Shown one piece after another: positions 25,320 to 33,639 of a stretch of 38,248 nucleotides of DNA. Both the position numbers and the translations under genes were made by a program. A model generated the notes under the pieces. That model searched no databases. It was given only the letters and a program-made list of their open reading frames with translations, and had not been told where the DNA came from. Origin of the DNA: Fidelibacterota bacterium (GTDB taxonomy: Bacteria; Fidelibacterota; UBA8477); the NCBI GenBank assembly GCA_021734045.1, contig JAIPJR010000016.1, positions 1-38,248 of the forward strand. Reading direction: 5' to 3'. The stretch's first letter is position 1, and each line of letters begins with the position of its first letter.

Positions 25320-26681
25320 TTATGAGGATGGCTTCTCCTCCGGATCAATCATGGTTTCAAACCCATCCGCCCGATAGGCCCTGGCCAGAACGGACATGGG
25401 ATGCAGTGGTTTCTGACCAGCATGCTGCTCAAACTGAATGGCTGCCAGCGGGCAGTCGGTGGACCAGAGTTCAGCATCGGCGCCTTGAACCCCATCGAAG
25501 GCCTTTTTCCCCAGCCGTTTCGCCGGATCAAAGCCCTCTACTTTCATGGCATAAGTACCATTGTGACCACAGCATTCCATGGTGGTACTGATTTTTACAT
25601 GGGGAATTTTACGCATGAGATCCCGGCCTTTAAAACCCACGGCCTGGGCACGCAAATGACAGGGCACGTGATAGGCGATTTTTTCGCCCGGGGTACTCTT
25701 GAAATCAGTTTTGAAGCGCTCCTGATCACGAATCGACCAGAGGAATTCAGATGGATCATTGATAGCTGCGGCCAGCTTTTCGGCACGCAGTTTGTCCTCT
25801 CCGGTTAGAAGTTCAGGATATTCGCGTCGCATCATCATTGCGCAGGTGGGATTAATGGCCAGGACTTTGGCACCTTTCTCCACATAGGGCAGCAAAATAT
25901 CGATATTTTTCAGAGCATTCTTCTTTAGCTGCTTGTAATCACCCTGCTCCCAGGCTGGCATACCACAGCACACCAGACCATTCACGCACGCTGTATTTAC
26001 GCCATTATGCTCTAATACTTCCAGGGTATCCACACCGATATCCGGCTCGTTGTTTTGAACGAAACAGGTTTGGAACAGGACTGCTTCCGCGCCGGGGTCG
26101 GGTTGAATTTTGCCGCTCTTTTCCGCCCATTTCTCAAATGTGGTCTGGGCAAAATTGGGCAGGAGTTTGTCCCGGTGAATGCCCACGGTTTTTTCCATAA
26201 AGAAACGGGAAATACTTACTTTGTTGGCGAGATTGGCTATGCCGAATGACATCCGTGCCAATTTGGCGGCTCCATCCGGATTTCCCAGCATACGGTCGCG
26301 CAGGGTTTTGCGTTTTTTGGTTGCTCGAACCGCGGTATAACGGTGAACCAGTTTGGGGAAATCGAGCTGGAATTCATGACCATCCCGTGGCGTGTAGGGA
26401 CATTGGACCTCGCATAATTTGCACTGAAAGCAGGCTTCCATGATGTGGTCGGTTTCGTCACTGGTAACCTGCCGGACATCGCCGTCATATTTTTTATCCA
26501 GCAGGTCAAAAAGGGAGGGGAATGCATCGCAGTATTTGAAACACATACGACAGCTGTGACAGATTTCGAATGCGCGCTCGACCTCTTGGCTCAGCAGGGC
26601 CGGATCCCAGTATTTTGCTTCCGTGGGATCGTAGCTTAAACCCTCGCTGGGCAAAAATGAGATGTTCTTCTTTTCATTCAT
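25320..26681 (-). CDS. (Fe-S)-binding CCG-domain oxidoreductase, GlpC/HdrD-like
   Basis: A 453-residue cytoplasmic protein. Two 4Fe-4S motifs occur near the N-terminus (CHSCRMCFKYC and CFQCKLCEVQCPY, ~40-100). Two CCG (cysteine-rich) domains follow: TCFVQNN...VNGLVCCGMPAWEQGD and PCHLRAQ...MECCGHNGTYA. This is the architecture of GlpC and the heterodisulfide reductase HdrD/HdrB family, which pass electrons between Fe-S clusters and a partner. In the rubrerythrin/DUF3501 neighbourhood it may supply electrons to rubrerythrin, which here lacks its own rubredoxin domain; that is an inference. The start at 26681 has AGGGG upstream and is better than the ATG at 26696, which overlaps that site. A terminator between rubrerythrin and this gene implies lower expression or a separate promoter. 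Confidence 0.92.
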   Translation of the reverse strand: MNEKKNISFLPSEGLSYDPTEAKYWDPALLSQEVERAFEICHSCRMCFKYCDAFPSLFDLLDKKYDGDVRQVTSDETDHIMEACFQCKLCEVQCPYTPRDGHEFQLDFPKLVHRYTAVRATKKRKTLRDRMLGNPDGAAKLARMSFGIANLANKVSISRFFMEKTVGIHRDKLLPNFAQTTFEKWAEKSGKIQPDPGAEAVLFQTCFVQNNEPDIGVDTLEVLEHNGVNTACVNGLVCCGMPAWEQGDYKQLKKNALKNIDILLPYVEKGAKVLAINPTCAMMMRREYPELLTGEDKLRAEKLAAAINDPSEFLWSIRDQERFKTDFKSTPGEKIAYHVPCHLRAQAVGFKGRDLMRKIPHVKISTTMECCGHNGTYAMKVEGFDPAKRLGKKAFDGVQGADAELWSTDCPLAAIQFEQHAGQKPLHPMSVLARAYRADGFETMIDPEEKPSS

Positions 26682-26764
26682 GTCGTTTCCCCTCATACGA
26701 ATGTGATTTAATCAGCTGCCGTCACCCTGGTTGCACTGCATGCAATTTGGATTAGGATGGAAAA

Positions 26765-26818
26765 ATCAAAAAAACCGCCAGCTTGTGATGGTGTATCTGT
26801 ACCACAAACTGGCGGTTT
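26765..26818 (-). terminator. rho-independent terminator after rubrerythrin gene
   Basis: On the minus strand AAACCGCCAG and CTGGCGGTTT form a 10-base stem that extends inward through a second imperfect stem (TTTGTGGT/ACCATCACAAG), followed by TTTTGATTTTT. It starts 19 bases after the rubrerythrin stop and separates it from the Fe-S gene. Confidence 0.9.
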
Positions 26819-26836
26819 AAGTATTCATGATCAGAG

Positions 26837-27256
26837 TTAGCTGATCGTGTCTAACAGGCTCTGAAAACGGCCGGCATGGGATTTCTCAGCCTTAGCCAGT
26901 GTTTCAAACCAATCGGCAATTTCATTGAAACCTTCTTCGCGGGCAGTCTTGGCCATGCCCGGGTACATGTCGGTGTACTCGTGGGTTTCGCCAGCCACTG
27001 CGGATTTCAGATTGTCAATCGTATCACCAATGGGTAGATCGGTGGCCGGATCGCCGACGGCTTTCAGGTAATCCAGATGGCCGTGGGCGTGGCCGGTTTC
27101 ACCTTCAGCGGTCTCACGGAAATTGGATGCAATTTCCGAGTAACCTTCTACATCAGCGACTTTACCGAAGTATAGGTAGCGACGATTGGCCTGGCTCTCA
27201 CCTGCAAATGCTTCTTTCAGATTATCGTGGGTTTTGCTTCCTTTCAGGTCAGCCAT
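26837..27256 (-). CDS. rubrerythrin, diiron domain only
   Basis: A 139-residue four-helix ferritin-like protein that reduces peroxide with a diiron site. Ligand-bearing blocks are [50 protein letters not shown] and [13 protein letters not shown]. The usual C-terminal rubredoxin domain (two CxxC) is missing: the protein contains no cysteine at all, so electrons must come from another protein. The neighbouring Fe-S protein is a candidate. An AAGGAGG ribosome site precedes the ATG, suggesting high expression. A 17-base palindrome lies ~93 bases upstream and a strong terminator follows, so it is likely an abundant monocistronic message with read-through to the downstream genes. Confidence 0.93.
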   Translation of the reverse strand: MADLKGSKTHDNLKEAFAGESQANRRYLYFGKVADVEGYSEIASNFRETAEGETGHAHGHLDYLKAVGDPATDLPIGDTIDNLKSAVAGETHEYTDMYPGMAKTAREEGFNEIADWFETLAKAEKSHAGRFQSLLDTIS

Positions 27257-27348
27257 TTTTTCCTCCTTGAGTTGTTTTTTACTCGTTTCAGCATACCCGC
27301 TTGCTACCGGGATGCCGTTTTTACTTATAAATTGTCAAGCGCGCGTAT

Positions 27349-27378
27349 TTTAGAATGATTCTAAATAGAATGCAATGA
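27349..27378. promoter_or_regulatory. Fur/PerR-type operator upstream of rubrerythrin
   Basis: TTAGAATGATTCTAA (27350-27364) is a perfect 7-1-7 inverted repeat, the architecture of PerR and Fur boxes, extended by one further T/A pair. It continues into ATTCTAAATAGAAT, a second partial palindrome sharing the middle half-site. A minus-strand TTGACA starts about 10 bases further towards rubrerythrin. The Fur-family gene ends 25 bases away, so its product is the obvious ligand. Confidence 0.78.
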
Positions 27379-27389
27379 CAAATAACTGC

Positions 27390-27830
27390 CTACTGTCGTT
27401 TCCCGCGTATCAGAATAGAAATATCATTCACTCGAATATCCTCTGGCAAATTCAGATTGATCTGTACCTGGTCCGACTGGATGTCGTGTAGTGTTCCCGA
27501 ATCCTCATCTAAAAAATGAAAATGAGGTTCGGTATTGCGGTCATAAATGACTTTATCGGAATGGTCAAATCGAATCGCTTGCACCAATCCGGCGGTTTCC
27601 AGCGCGTGAACCGTGTTGTAAACAGTAGCCAGACTAATACCGGGAAATTTAGCATCCACCCAGGCTTTAATATCTTCCACGGACGGATGGTTGGCCTGAT
27701 TCAGGATGTATTGACAAATGGTAAGGCGCTGCGCAGTAGGGCGCATACCCGCCTGTTTCAATTCGCCACGGATTTCTTCCGGGGTCAGCGTGGGATGCGG
27801 GGATTGTTGCGTCATTGGTGATGTTTTCAT
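27390..27830 (-). CDS. Fur-family transcriptional regulator (PerR/Irr-like)
   Basis: A 146-residue DNA-binding regulator. The winged helix covers ~20-90, with GMRPTAQRLTICQYIL, HPSVEDIKAWVDAKFPG and the recognition helix ISLATVYNTVHALETAGLVQ. The metal-sensing part keeps IYDRNTEPHFHF but reads DEDSG where PerR and Fur have CxxC, and the second CxxC near the C-terminus is also absent. Structural zinc is therefore not expected. In this it resembles Irr-type members. It probably controls the rubrerythrin gene through the palindrome just downstream of its own stop. A perfect TATCTTAAGATA palindrome lies immediately upstream of its ATG and might serve autoregulation. It is divergent from the SGNH hydrolase gene. 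Confidence 0.9.
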   Translation of the reverse strand: MKTSPMTQQSPHPTLTPEEIRGELKQAGMRPTAQRLTICQYILNQANHPSVEDIKAWVDAKFPGISLATVYNTVHALETAGLVQAIRFDHSDKVIYDRNTEPHFHFLDEDSGTLHDIQSDQVQINLNLPEDIRVNDISILIRGKRQ

Positions 27831-27832
27831 AC

Positions 27833-27844
27833 TATCTTAAGATA
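27833..27844. promoter_or_regulatory. perfect palindrome at the start of the Fur-family gene
   Basis: TATCTTAAGATA is a perfect 12-base palindrome 2 bases upstream of the regulator's ATG in the divergent promoter gap. It could be an autoregulatory site, but its sequence differs from the rubrerythrin box. Confidence 0.35.
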
Positions 27845-27909
27845 ATGCAGAATGACACTTTCCCAATAAATTCAGAACGATATCGCTTAGGAACGGAGTT
27901 TCAGCGGCC

Positions 27910-28638
27910 ATGAAAACCTATATACACGCTCTTTTAGACCCCAATCTCAGGCGCCTCTCAATCCGGATCGGGTTGTTCGCTGCCGTGCTGATTGGTTGCA
28001 CTTTTCAGCAGCAAATGCAACCACAGGAGGGACCGCAACACCGTTTCGAGTCGGCGATTCAGGCGTTCGAGGAGCTGGACCAGGGAAACCCCATACCGCC
28101 TGGGCGGATTCTTTTCGTGGGAAGCAGTTCCATCCGTGGCTGGCAGACACTGGAGGAAGATTTTGCTGACTATGGTGTCCTTAACCGCGGTTTTGGCGGA
28201 TCCGAATTATCTGATGTCCTCCACTTTTTTGACCGGGTGGTGGTGCCATACCAGCCGCGTCAGATATTTCTCTACGAAGGTGATAATGATGTGGCGGCCG
28301 GGGAATCTCCCGAAATTATTTTCGGCCATTTTAAAACATTTGTGCATTTGGTACGGGAAAAATTACCTGGTACGCCCATCGTGTTCATTTCCATTAAACC
28401 CAGCGCTTCCCGTAAGCAATTCATTCCGGCTATGGCAACCACCAATCAGCTGATTGAGCGCTATTGTGCTCATGAGGATGATCTAACCTTCATAGATATT
28501 TTCCATCCCATGCTGGATGAAAATGGTTACCCCATTGCTGACATTTTCAAAGCGGATAGTTTGCATATGAATTCGGCCGGGTATAACTTGTGGCAGTCAA
28601 TTATTGCACCTTATTTACTACCGGAGATTAAACACTAA
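27910..28638 (+). CDS. SGNH/GDSL-type hydrolase, probable lipoprotein
   Basis: A 242-residue serine hydrolase. The nucleophile block is ILFVGSSSIRGW (GSSS in place of GDSL), followed by NRGFGGSELSD (Gly/Asn oxyanion positions), LYEGDNDVAAG, and the catalytic DSLHMNSAGY (Asp-x-x-His). The N-terminus has a positively charged stretch, a hydrophobic segment and a plausible lipobox VLIGC, so it is probably anchored in a membrane facing the periplasm. The family removes acyl groups from lipids or sugars; the substrate is unknown. Its stop is six bases before priA, so the two are cotranscribed. Confidence 0.87.
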   Translation: MKTYIHALLDPNLRRLSIRIGLFAAVLIGCTFQQQMQPQEGPQHRFESAIQAFEELDQGNPIPPGRILFVGSSSIRGWQTLEEDFADYGVLNRGFGGSELSDVLHFFDRVVVPYQPRQIFLYEGDNDVAAGESPEIIFGHFKTFVHLVREKLPGTPIVFISIKPSASRKQFIPAMATTNQLIERYCAHEDDLTFIDIFHPMLDENGYPIADIFKADSLHMNSAGYNLWQSIIAPYLLPEIKH

Positions 28639-28644
28639 ATCGCT

Positions 28645-31086
28645 ATGACCGAGCCCGTTTATCCGCCCTACGCTGACCTGGTATTCCCGCTCAATGTGCG
28701 GCAGGCGTTCTCTTTCCAGATTCCGACGGACATCCAACCGGTCATCCAGATCGGCCAGCGCGTCATTGCTCCTCTGGGACACCGGAAACAACAGGGCATG
28801 GTGATTGGATTTCGACATGAGGTTGCGCCTGAGATGGTGGATAAAATGCGGCCGCTGGAACGCATCGTGGACCCAGTTCCCATTTTCAACCAGCCGCTTT
28901 TGGATCTGCTGAAATGGATGTCCACCTATTATCTCACGCCCTTAGGGAAAGTGATTCAGACGGCAATTCCATCGGATGCCCGATTAAAGAAAGAGACACT
29001 CATCACCTGGCAGGAGTCTGCCGCCAGGAATGATGACGATGCAGACTCTGTAACGGCATATCTTCGTGAGAAATCACCGGTAAAACTGTCAGCGCTGAAA
29101 ACAAAATTTGGTGCGGCTGAGGCGATCCAGGTGGTTACCAGGTTGCAGCGAACCGGACAGATTGATCTGGAAAATGTATTTGCCATGCGCCAGCAGCGCC
29201 CGGCTGATTTTCTCCTGATTCCGGAAATCGCCACGGCACAGGAGCAGTTGCCTCGTAAGGGCAGCAAACAATTGGCGGTTTATGAAGCATTACTGCCTTA
29301 TCCGGGAGGAAAACAGCAGTCGGCTGTGCAGGCTGAGCTGGGTGCCACTGGTGCGGTTTTGCAGGGGTTGGTTGACAAGGGGCTTCTGATAAAACGACCG
29401 GTGCGCCCAGACCTGGATCCGTTGAAAGACTACCATCGGCCACCGGATAAAACCATTGTTCTGAATCCGGAACAGGCGCGTGCTACCGAGGAAATTCAGC
29501 GGGCCATGGGGCGACATGAATTTACCCCCTTTTTTCTGTTTGGTGTGGCGGGCAGTGGAAAAACGGAGGTTTATCTGGAATCTGCCGGCCTGGCACTGGA
29601 AAAGGGCCAGAGTGTCATTGTGCTGGTGCCTGAGATCGCCCTGGCGCCCCAACTGGCGCAGCGTTTTCAGCAGCGGTTTGGTGATGTGGTGGCGTTGTGG
29701 CATTCTAATCTGCGGGGTGCAGAAAGACTCCAAACCTGGCAAGCCATTCAGCGGGGCGAATTCAAAATCGTGGTGGGTGCTCGGAGTGCGGTATTGACGC
29801 CGGTGAAGGATTTGGGGCTGATCGTGGTGGATGAAGAGCAGGAAAATGCCTATAAGCAGGAGGACACGGATCCAAAATACCACGCCCGGGATGTTGCGCT
29901 CATGCGGGGGCGATTTGAAAAGGCGGTGGTGATATTGGGCAGCGCTACGCCCTCCCTGGAGACCTATTACAACCAGATTCAGTCGCGCTTCAAATCGCTC
30001 CACCTCTCCAAGCGTTGGGAAAAAGCCGTCCCACCAGTGGTGGATGTGGTGGATATGGCAACGGAATATGAGGAAACCGAAGATTGGTCTTCGCCCTTTT
30101 CTCGCAAACTGCGTGCGGGTATTGAGGAAACCCTCGCCAGTGGAAAACAGGTAATATTGCTGCAAAACCGGCGTGGGTACGCACCAATTGTGAAATGCCG
30201 AAGTTGTGGGTACGCATTAGCCTGCCCAGATGATGAAATTACACTCACGTATCATAAAGTGGGTCACCGGATGCGCTGCCATTTCTGCGGTTATGAATCG
30301 GCGCCACCCACCGCGTGTCCCGCCTGCGGTGCGGTGGACTTACACATGGGTGGATTGGGAACACAAAAGGTGGAAGAAGCTTTGCTGGCACTGTTTCCGG
30401 ATGTGTCCGTTTGCCGGATGGATTTGGATACCACCCGACTCAAGGGAGCGCACCAGAAAATACTGGGGGATTTCGCCCGGCAGAAGTACAGTATTTTGCT
30501 GGGAACGCAGATGATTGCCAAGGGACTGGATTTTGAAAATGTGACACTGGTGGGTGTCATGAATGCCGATTCCGGCTTGCATTATCCCGACTTCCGCGCC
30601 CGGGAAAAGACCTTTCAACTGGTATATCAGGTGGCGGGGCGCTCTGGGCGTGGTGAATTTCCCGGAAGGGTTGTCATCCAGACCTGGCAGCCTGATAATT
30701 TTGCTATTCAATGCGCTACCCGGCAGGATGTGAAGCTGTTTTATAACAAGGAACTGGAGGATCGGAATCAGCTTGATTATCCACCTTTTTCCCGTCTGGT
30801 CACATTTGATTTTACCGGCCCCCGCCGTAGTGATGTTGAGCGGGTTGCCGGGCGTGTAGCAGAGATTTTAGACGATTTTGACGGGTTGACCATTTTAGGG
30901 CCGGCACCGGCATTGGTGGAGCGGAGTCGGGACGGTTTTCGCTGGAAATTGATTGTGAAATCACCCAAAGCCAAAGATCCGTCCGGGAAGCAATTACACA
31001 CCGCCACCCGTTATGTTCAGCAGCGATATACCCATAAATCCATCCGTATGAGTATTGATGTGGACCCGGTCCGGACCATGGGATGA
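28645..31086 (+). CDS. priA: primosomal replication restart helicase PriA (N')
   Basis: An 813-residue superfamily 2 helicase that reloads the replisome at stalled forks. An N-terminal DNA-binding domain (PLNVRQAFSFQIP; GQRVIAPLG) is followed by Walker A LFGVAGSGKTEVYLE, motif II VVDEEQENAYKQ, GSATPSLET, the zinc insert and helicase motifs YQVAGRSGRGEFPGRV near the C-terminus. Two departures from the norm are visible. Motif II reads DEEQ instead of DEEH. The zinc insert has only seven of eight cysteines, because the second pair CPxCD is CPDDE here. No frameshift is apparent. The start has no Shine-Dalgarno and probably relies on coupling with the SGNH gene. The stop overlaps the next gene as ATGA. 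Confidence 0.95.
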   Translation: MTEPVYPPYADLVFPLNVRQAFSFQIPTDIQPVIQIGQRVIAPLGHRKQQGMVIGFRHEVAPEMVDKMRPLERIVDPVPIFNQPLLDLLKWMSTYYLTPLGKVIQTAIPSDARLKKETLITWQESAARNDDDADSVTAYLREKSPVKLSALKTKFGAAEAIQVVTRLQRTGQIDLENVFAMRQQRPADFLLIPEIATAQEQLPRKGSKQLAVYEALLPYPGGKQQSAVQAELGATGAVLQGLVDKGLLIKRPVRPDLDPLKDYHRPPDKTIVLNPEQARATEEIQRAMGRHEFTPFFLFGVAGSGKTEVYLESAGLALEKGQSVIVLVPEIALAPQLAQRFQQRFGDVVALWHSNLRGAERLQTWQAIQRGEFKIVVGARSAVLTPVKDLGLIVVDEEQENAYKQEDTDPKYHARDVALMRGRFEKAVVILGSATPSLETYYNQIQSRFKSLHLSKRWEKAVPPVVDVVDMATEYEETEDWSSPFSRKLRAGIEETLASGKQVILLQNRRGYAPIVKCRSCGYALACPDDEITLTYHKVGHRMRCHFCGYESAPPTACPACGAVDLHMGGLGTQKVEEALLALFPDVSVCRMDLDTTRLKGAHQKILGDFARQKYSILLGTQMIAKGLDFENVTLVGVMNADSGLHYPDFRAREKTFQLVYQVAGRSGRGEFPGRVVIQTWQPDNFAIQCATRQDVKLFYNKELEDRNQLDYPPFSRLVTFDFTGPRRSDVERVAGRVAEILDDFDGLTILGPAPALVERSRDGFRWKLIVKSPKAKDPSGKQLHTATRYVQQRYTHKSIRMSIDVDPVRTMG

Positions 31087-32006
31087 TGAGATTACTATAC
31101 CACATACTCAGGTTGACCCTATCAATTTTCTTGCTGGTAATGCCGGTTTGTGGCCAGTCCCCTGGTGAGCCTGCCGAACCAGTGCGCGGACTCATGTTGC
31201 AGGATGGTACGCTAACGCTGGTGACCGATAGTCAGGACACCACGCTGTTGCAGGATGCATCCGGGCGGGTGGTCAAAATTGCCAGGGAAATCCAGGCACT
31301 CACCGGATTGCGCCTGCGGGATTCACTCACCATTTTTTTCATCAATAATACGGACCGGGTCCGGCAATTTATTCCCACCGCACCCACCTGGTCAGGCGGC
31401 CTTACCACGGATCCTAACACACTCTATGTGTACGATAATAACCCTGTTAACTGGCCCACCACCTTGCGGCACGAACTGACCCATGTGTTGGTGGCTCAAA
31501 ATAATGTGGATATGCCTATTTGGTTCAACGAAGGTCTGGCGCAATATGTGGCAGGAAACTGGTCTTGGAACGGTTACATCACGCTGGGAAATGCGGTCCT
31601 GCATTCCGATGTCATTCCGCTGACTGATCTGGGCATGGTGCTCACGTATAGCCGGGCAAAGGCGGAATTGGGTTATGCTGAAGCGCTTCACGCGTTCAAA
31701 TACATGCTGGAGCGACAGGGAAAAACCATCTTACCGCTAATCCTGGTTTCTGATAATATGACATTTAATGAACGCTACGAGATGGCCGCCCGGGAAACGA
31801 TTCTGGATTTTGAAATCGGCTGGCGCCAGCAACTGGAGCGCTCTTACGCCTTTTTCCGGCTGGCCAAATTTCCTGAAATGTTATGGTTGCTTATGCCATT
31901 TCTGGTACTGGCGGGCTGGTTACTCATGCGCTACCGGAATCGGAAAAAATTGAAACAATGGGAGCTGGAAGAGGCTTTCGAGGAACGTCGTAGCATGTTG
32001 GATTAA
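31083..32006 (+). CDS. MA-like (gluzincin) metallopeptidase, membrane-anchored
   Basis: A 307-residue exported zinc peptidase. A signal peptide (LTLSIFLLVMPVCGQ) precedes a domain with TLRHELTHVLVAQN, the HExxH zinc motif (~135), and WFNEGLAQYVAG, whose Glu is the third ligand 19-20 residues on, as in gluzincins of the peptidase MA family. Near the C-terminus there is one membrane helix (WLLMPFLVLAGWLLM) followed by a short charged cytoplasmic tail rich in Lys, Arg and Glu. The catalytic domain should face the periplasm. The ATG overlaps the priA stop by four bases. Its substrate is unknown; the next gene may encode an envelope partner. Confidence 0.83.
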   Translation: MMRLLYHILRLTLSIFLLVMPVCGQSPGEPAEPVRGLMLQDGTLTLVTDSQDTTLLQDASGRVVKIAREIQALTGLRLRDSLTIFFINNTDRVRQFIPTAPTWSGGLTTDPNTLYVYDNNPVNWPTTLRHELTHVLVAQNNVDMPIWFNEGLAQYVAGNWSWNGYITLGNAVLHSDVIPLTDLGMVLTYSRAKAELGYAEALHAFKYMLERQGKTILPLILVSDNMTFNERYEMAARETILDFEIGWRQQLERSYAFFRLAKFPEMLWLLMPFLVLAGWLLMRYRNRKKLKQWELEEAFEERRSMLD

Positions 32007-32120
32007 TGTGGTGCAATCGCCTAAACCATTTTAAAACTCTCCTGGTAATCCGGAAAAAATAGCTTCCAGACGCTGCATTTTCGCTTGCAACCGAAAGCCG
32101 GTGTTTCTCCATTGTTACCC

Positions 32121-33611
32121 ATGGAAAAGCTTGTAAATTCCCCTTCAATGAGCGGGTGGAAATTTCTCATAAGCCTTTTTCTTGTCGGTAGTTTGTTAGG
32201 CCGCCAAACAAACCAACTGGTTTCCATTGACTCAGTGGCAACCCCCCAGGTTTTTATCACCAATGTGGCGGCAGCCCTCACCGATCTAACCCATACGGAA
32301 GTCTGTATTCTGGGTGATAATGTGATTGACGCCGAATTGTGGGACTCGCTGGCGGCAGATGGCGGACTGGATGCGCGGGACATTGAGTTGTTACTGAACG
32401 ACACGCTCACACTGGAGACCATCGCACTGGCAGGCAAGGATTTACTGGAGATTAAAGCACTGGGTGAGCGTTCCGGGTACAAGTTACACTACTATGGCAT
32501 TCAGGATCCCAATCCGTTTGATAATAACTGGCAGTTACATCATACCAATATTCACAATGAAGAAAAGTACTCGGTTGTCCTCACCACCGATTTGATGGAT
32601 GAGGCGAATGCTTTTCTGCCATTGGAGCGGGCGAAGCAGCGACAGCGTGTATTCGAAATTACCCGTAGCGGGTTGCTGTATACCGGACCACTGCTGTTAA
32701 AAGGTACACCAAAAGGTTTCCCCATCACCGTGCAGGAGGCGTTGCGGTACTATTTTTCATCGCTGACGGAGGTGGGGGAATTCTCCAGAGAGTGGATATC
32801 TGCACAAAAATTTGACGACCGTCCTTTGTGGCGCTGGGATTTTGAGAAGGTGGGTTTGACCTATTCATCCCTGCAACGCACCAATTACAAGCAGGGCGAT
32901 TTGCAGATTTATCCTGAATTACGTCAAACACCCATCAATCTGCTGGATACCCAATTGCAATTGCGACTGTGGCGCCAGAATCCGTTCAGCACTTGGGAGA
33001 TGCGGGTAATTACCAATTACGCCATGGCTGAGCTGGAATTTGAAGAACCCCAGGAGCATCAGGATGAAATTGAAATCAATACGGCCTATCGGGTGAATTT
33101 CCGTAAGATAACCGAGATGAAATTATTGCCGGAAATGTTTATACAGCTCCGCTATCTCACCGAGTTCACGCCCGTGGAAGGACAGAAACAGCGCAAAGAC
33201 CTGGGGTTGAATCTGGGAGTGTACATGCCCCAGTTCCGCAATTTTTCCAATACCCAATTGAGTGCCGCACTTATGTATGATGTTACCCAGACCGTATTCA
33301 CTCAGTTGCTGGGTGTGGATTACAAAACCCGCTATAAAGTCCCGCTGGATGCCATTAACTGGCGAATTGATCTGCAGGGGACCAAGTTTGTGAAAGTGCC
33401 CGGTTTGGAACAGAATACGACGCCGCTGCTCATGATGCGACTGGACAGTTATCTTATGGTGCCCTTTTACGCGAACCTGAGATTTGTACCCACCATTAAG
33501 TTGTTCTACTATCGCGAATCGGGTAAGCAGTATATGTTCAATTCCTTCATGGGCATGTCACTGGAATATTACAATACCTGGAAATTCCAGTATCTTGACT
33601 TCATCTTTTAG
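32121..33611 (+). CDS. unknown envelope protein, probable beta-barrel
   Basis: I do not recognise this ~496-residue protein. After a hydrophobic signal-like segment (FLISLFLVGSLLG) comes a soluble-looking part to ~150 (TEVCILGDNVIDAELWD), then from ~230 a series of alternating strands with aromatic ends such as LQLRLWRQNPFSTWEMRVI and LGLNLGVYMPQFRNF. The C-terminus FQYLDFIF ends in Phe, as outer-membrane barrels do. Start is uncertain: ATG at 32085 (track), 32121 or 32148 all lack a ribosome site, and the two later ones place the signal sequence near the N-terminus. It sits between the MA peptidase and the nitrilase-family gene in one run. Outer-membrane location is an inference. Confidence 0.65.
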   Translation: MEKLVNSPSMSGWKFLISLFLVGSLLGRQTNQLVSIDSVATPQVFITNVAAALTDLTHTEVCILGDNVIDAELWDSLAADGGLDARDIELLLNDTLTLETIALAGKDLLEIKALGERSGYKLHYYGIQDPNPFDNNWQLHHTNIHNEEKYSVVLTTDLMDEANAFLPLERAKQRQRVFEITRSGLLYTGPLLLKGTPKGFPITVQEALRYYFSSLTEVGEFSREWISAQKFDDRPLWRWDFEKVGLTYSSLQRTNYKQGDLQIYPELRQTPINLLDTQLQLRLWRQNPFSTWEMRVITNYAMAELEFEEPQEHQDEIEINTAYRVNFRKITEMKLLPEMFIQLRYLTEFTPVEGQKQRKDLGLNLGVYMPQFRNFSNTQLSAALMYDVTQTVFTQLLGVDYKTRYKVPLDAINWRIDLQGTKFVKVPGLEQNTTPLLMMRLDSYLMVPFYANLRFVPTIKLFYYRESGKQYMFNSFMGMSLEYYNTWKFQYLDFIF

Positions 33612-33639
33612 AAAACTTGCGTGTAGATAGATTATCCGC

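Noticed and set aside
29290-30165. 291-codon minus ORF within priA
   Set aside because: Long antisense shadow of priA without recognisable domain, signal or ribosome site.
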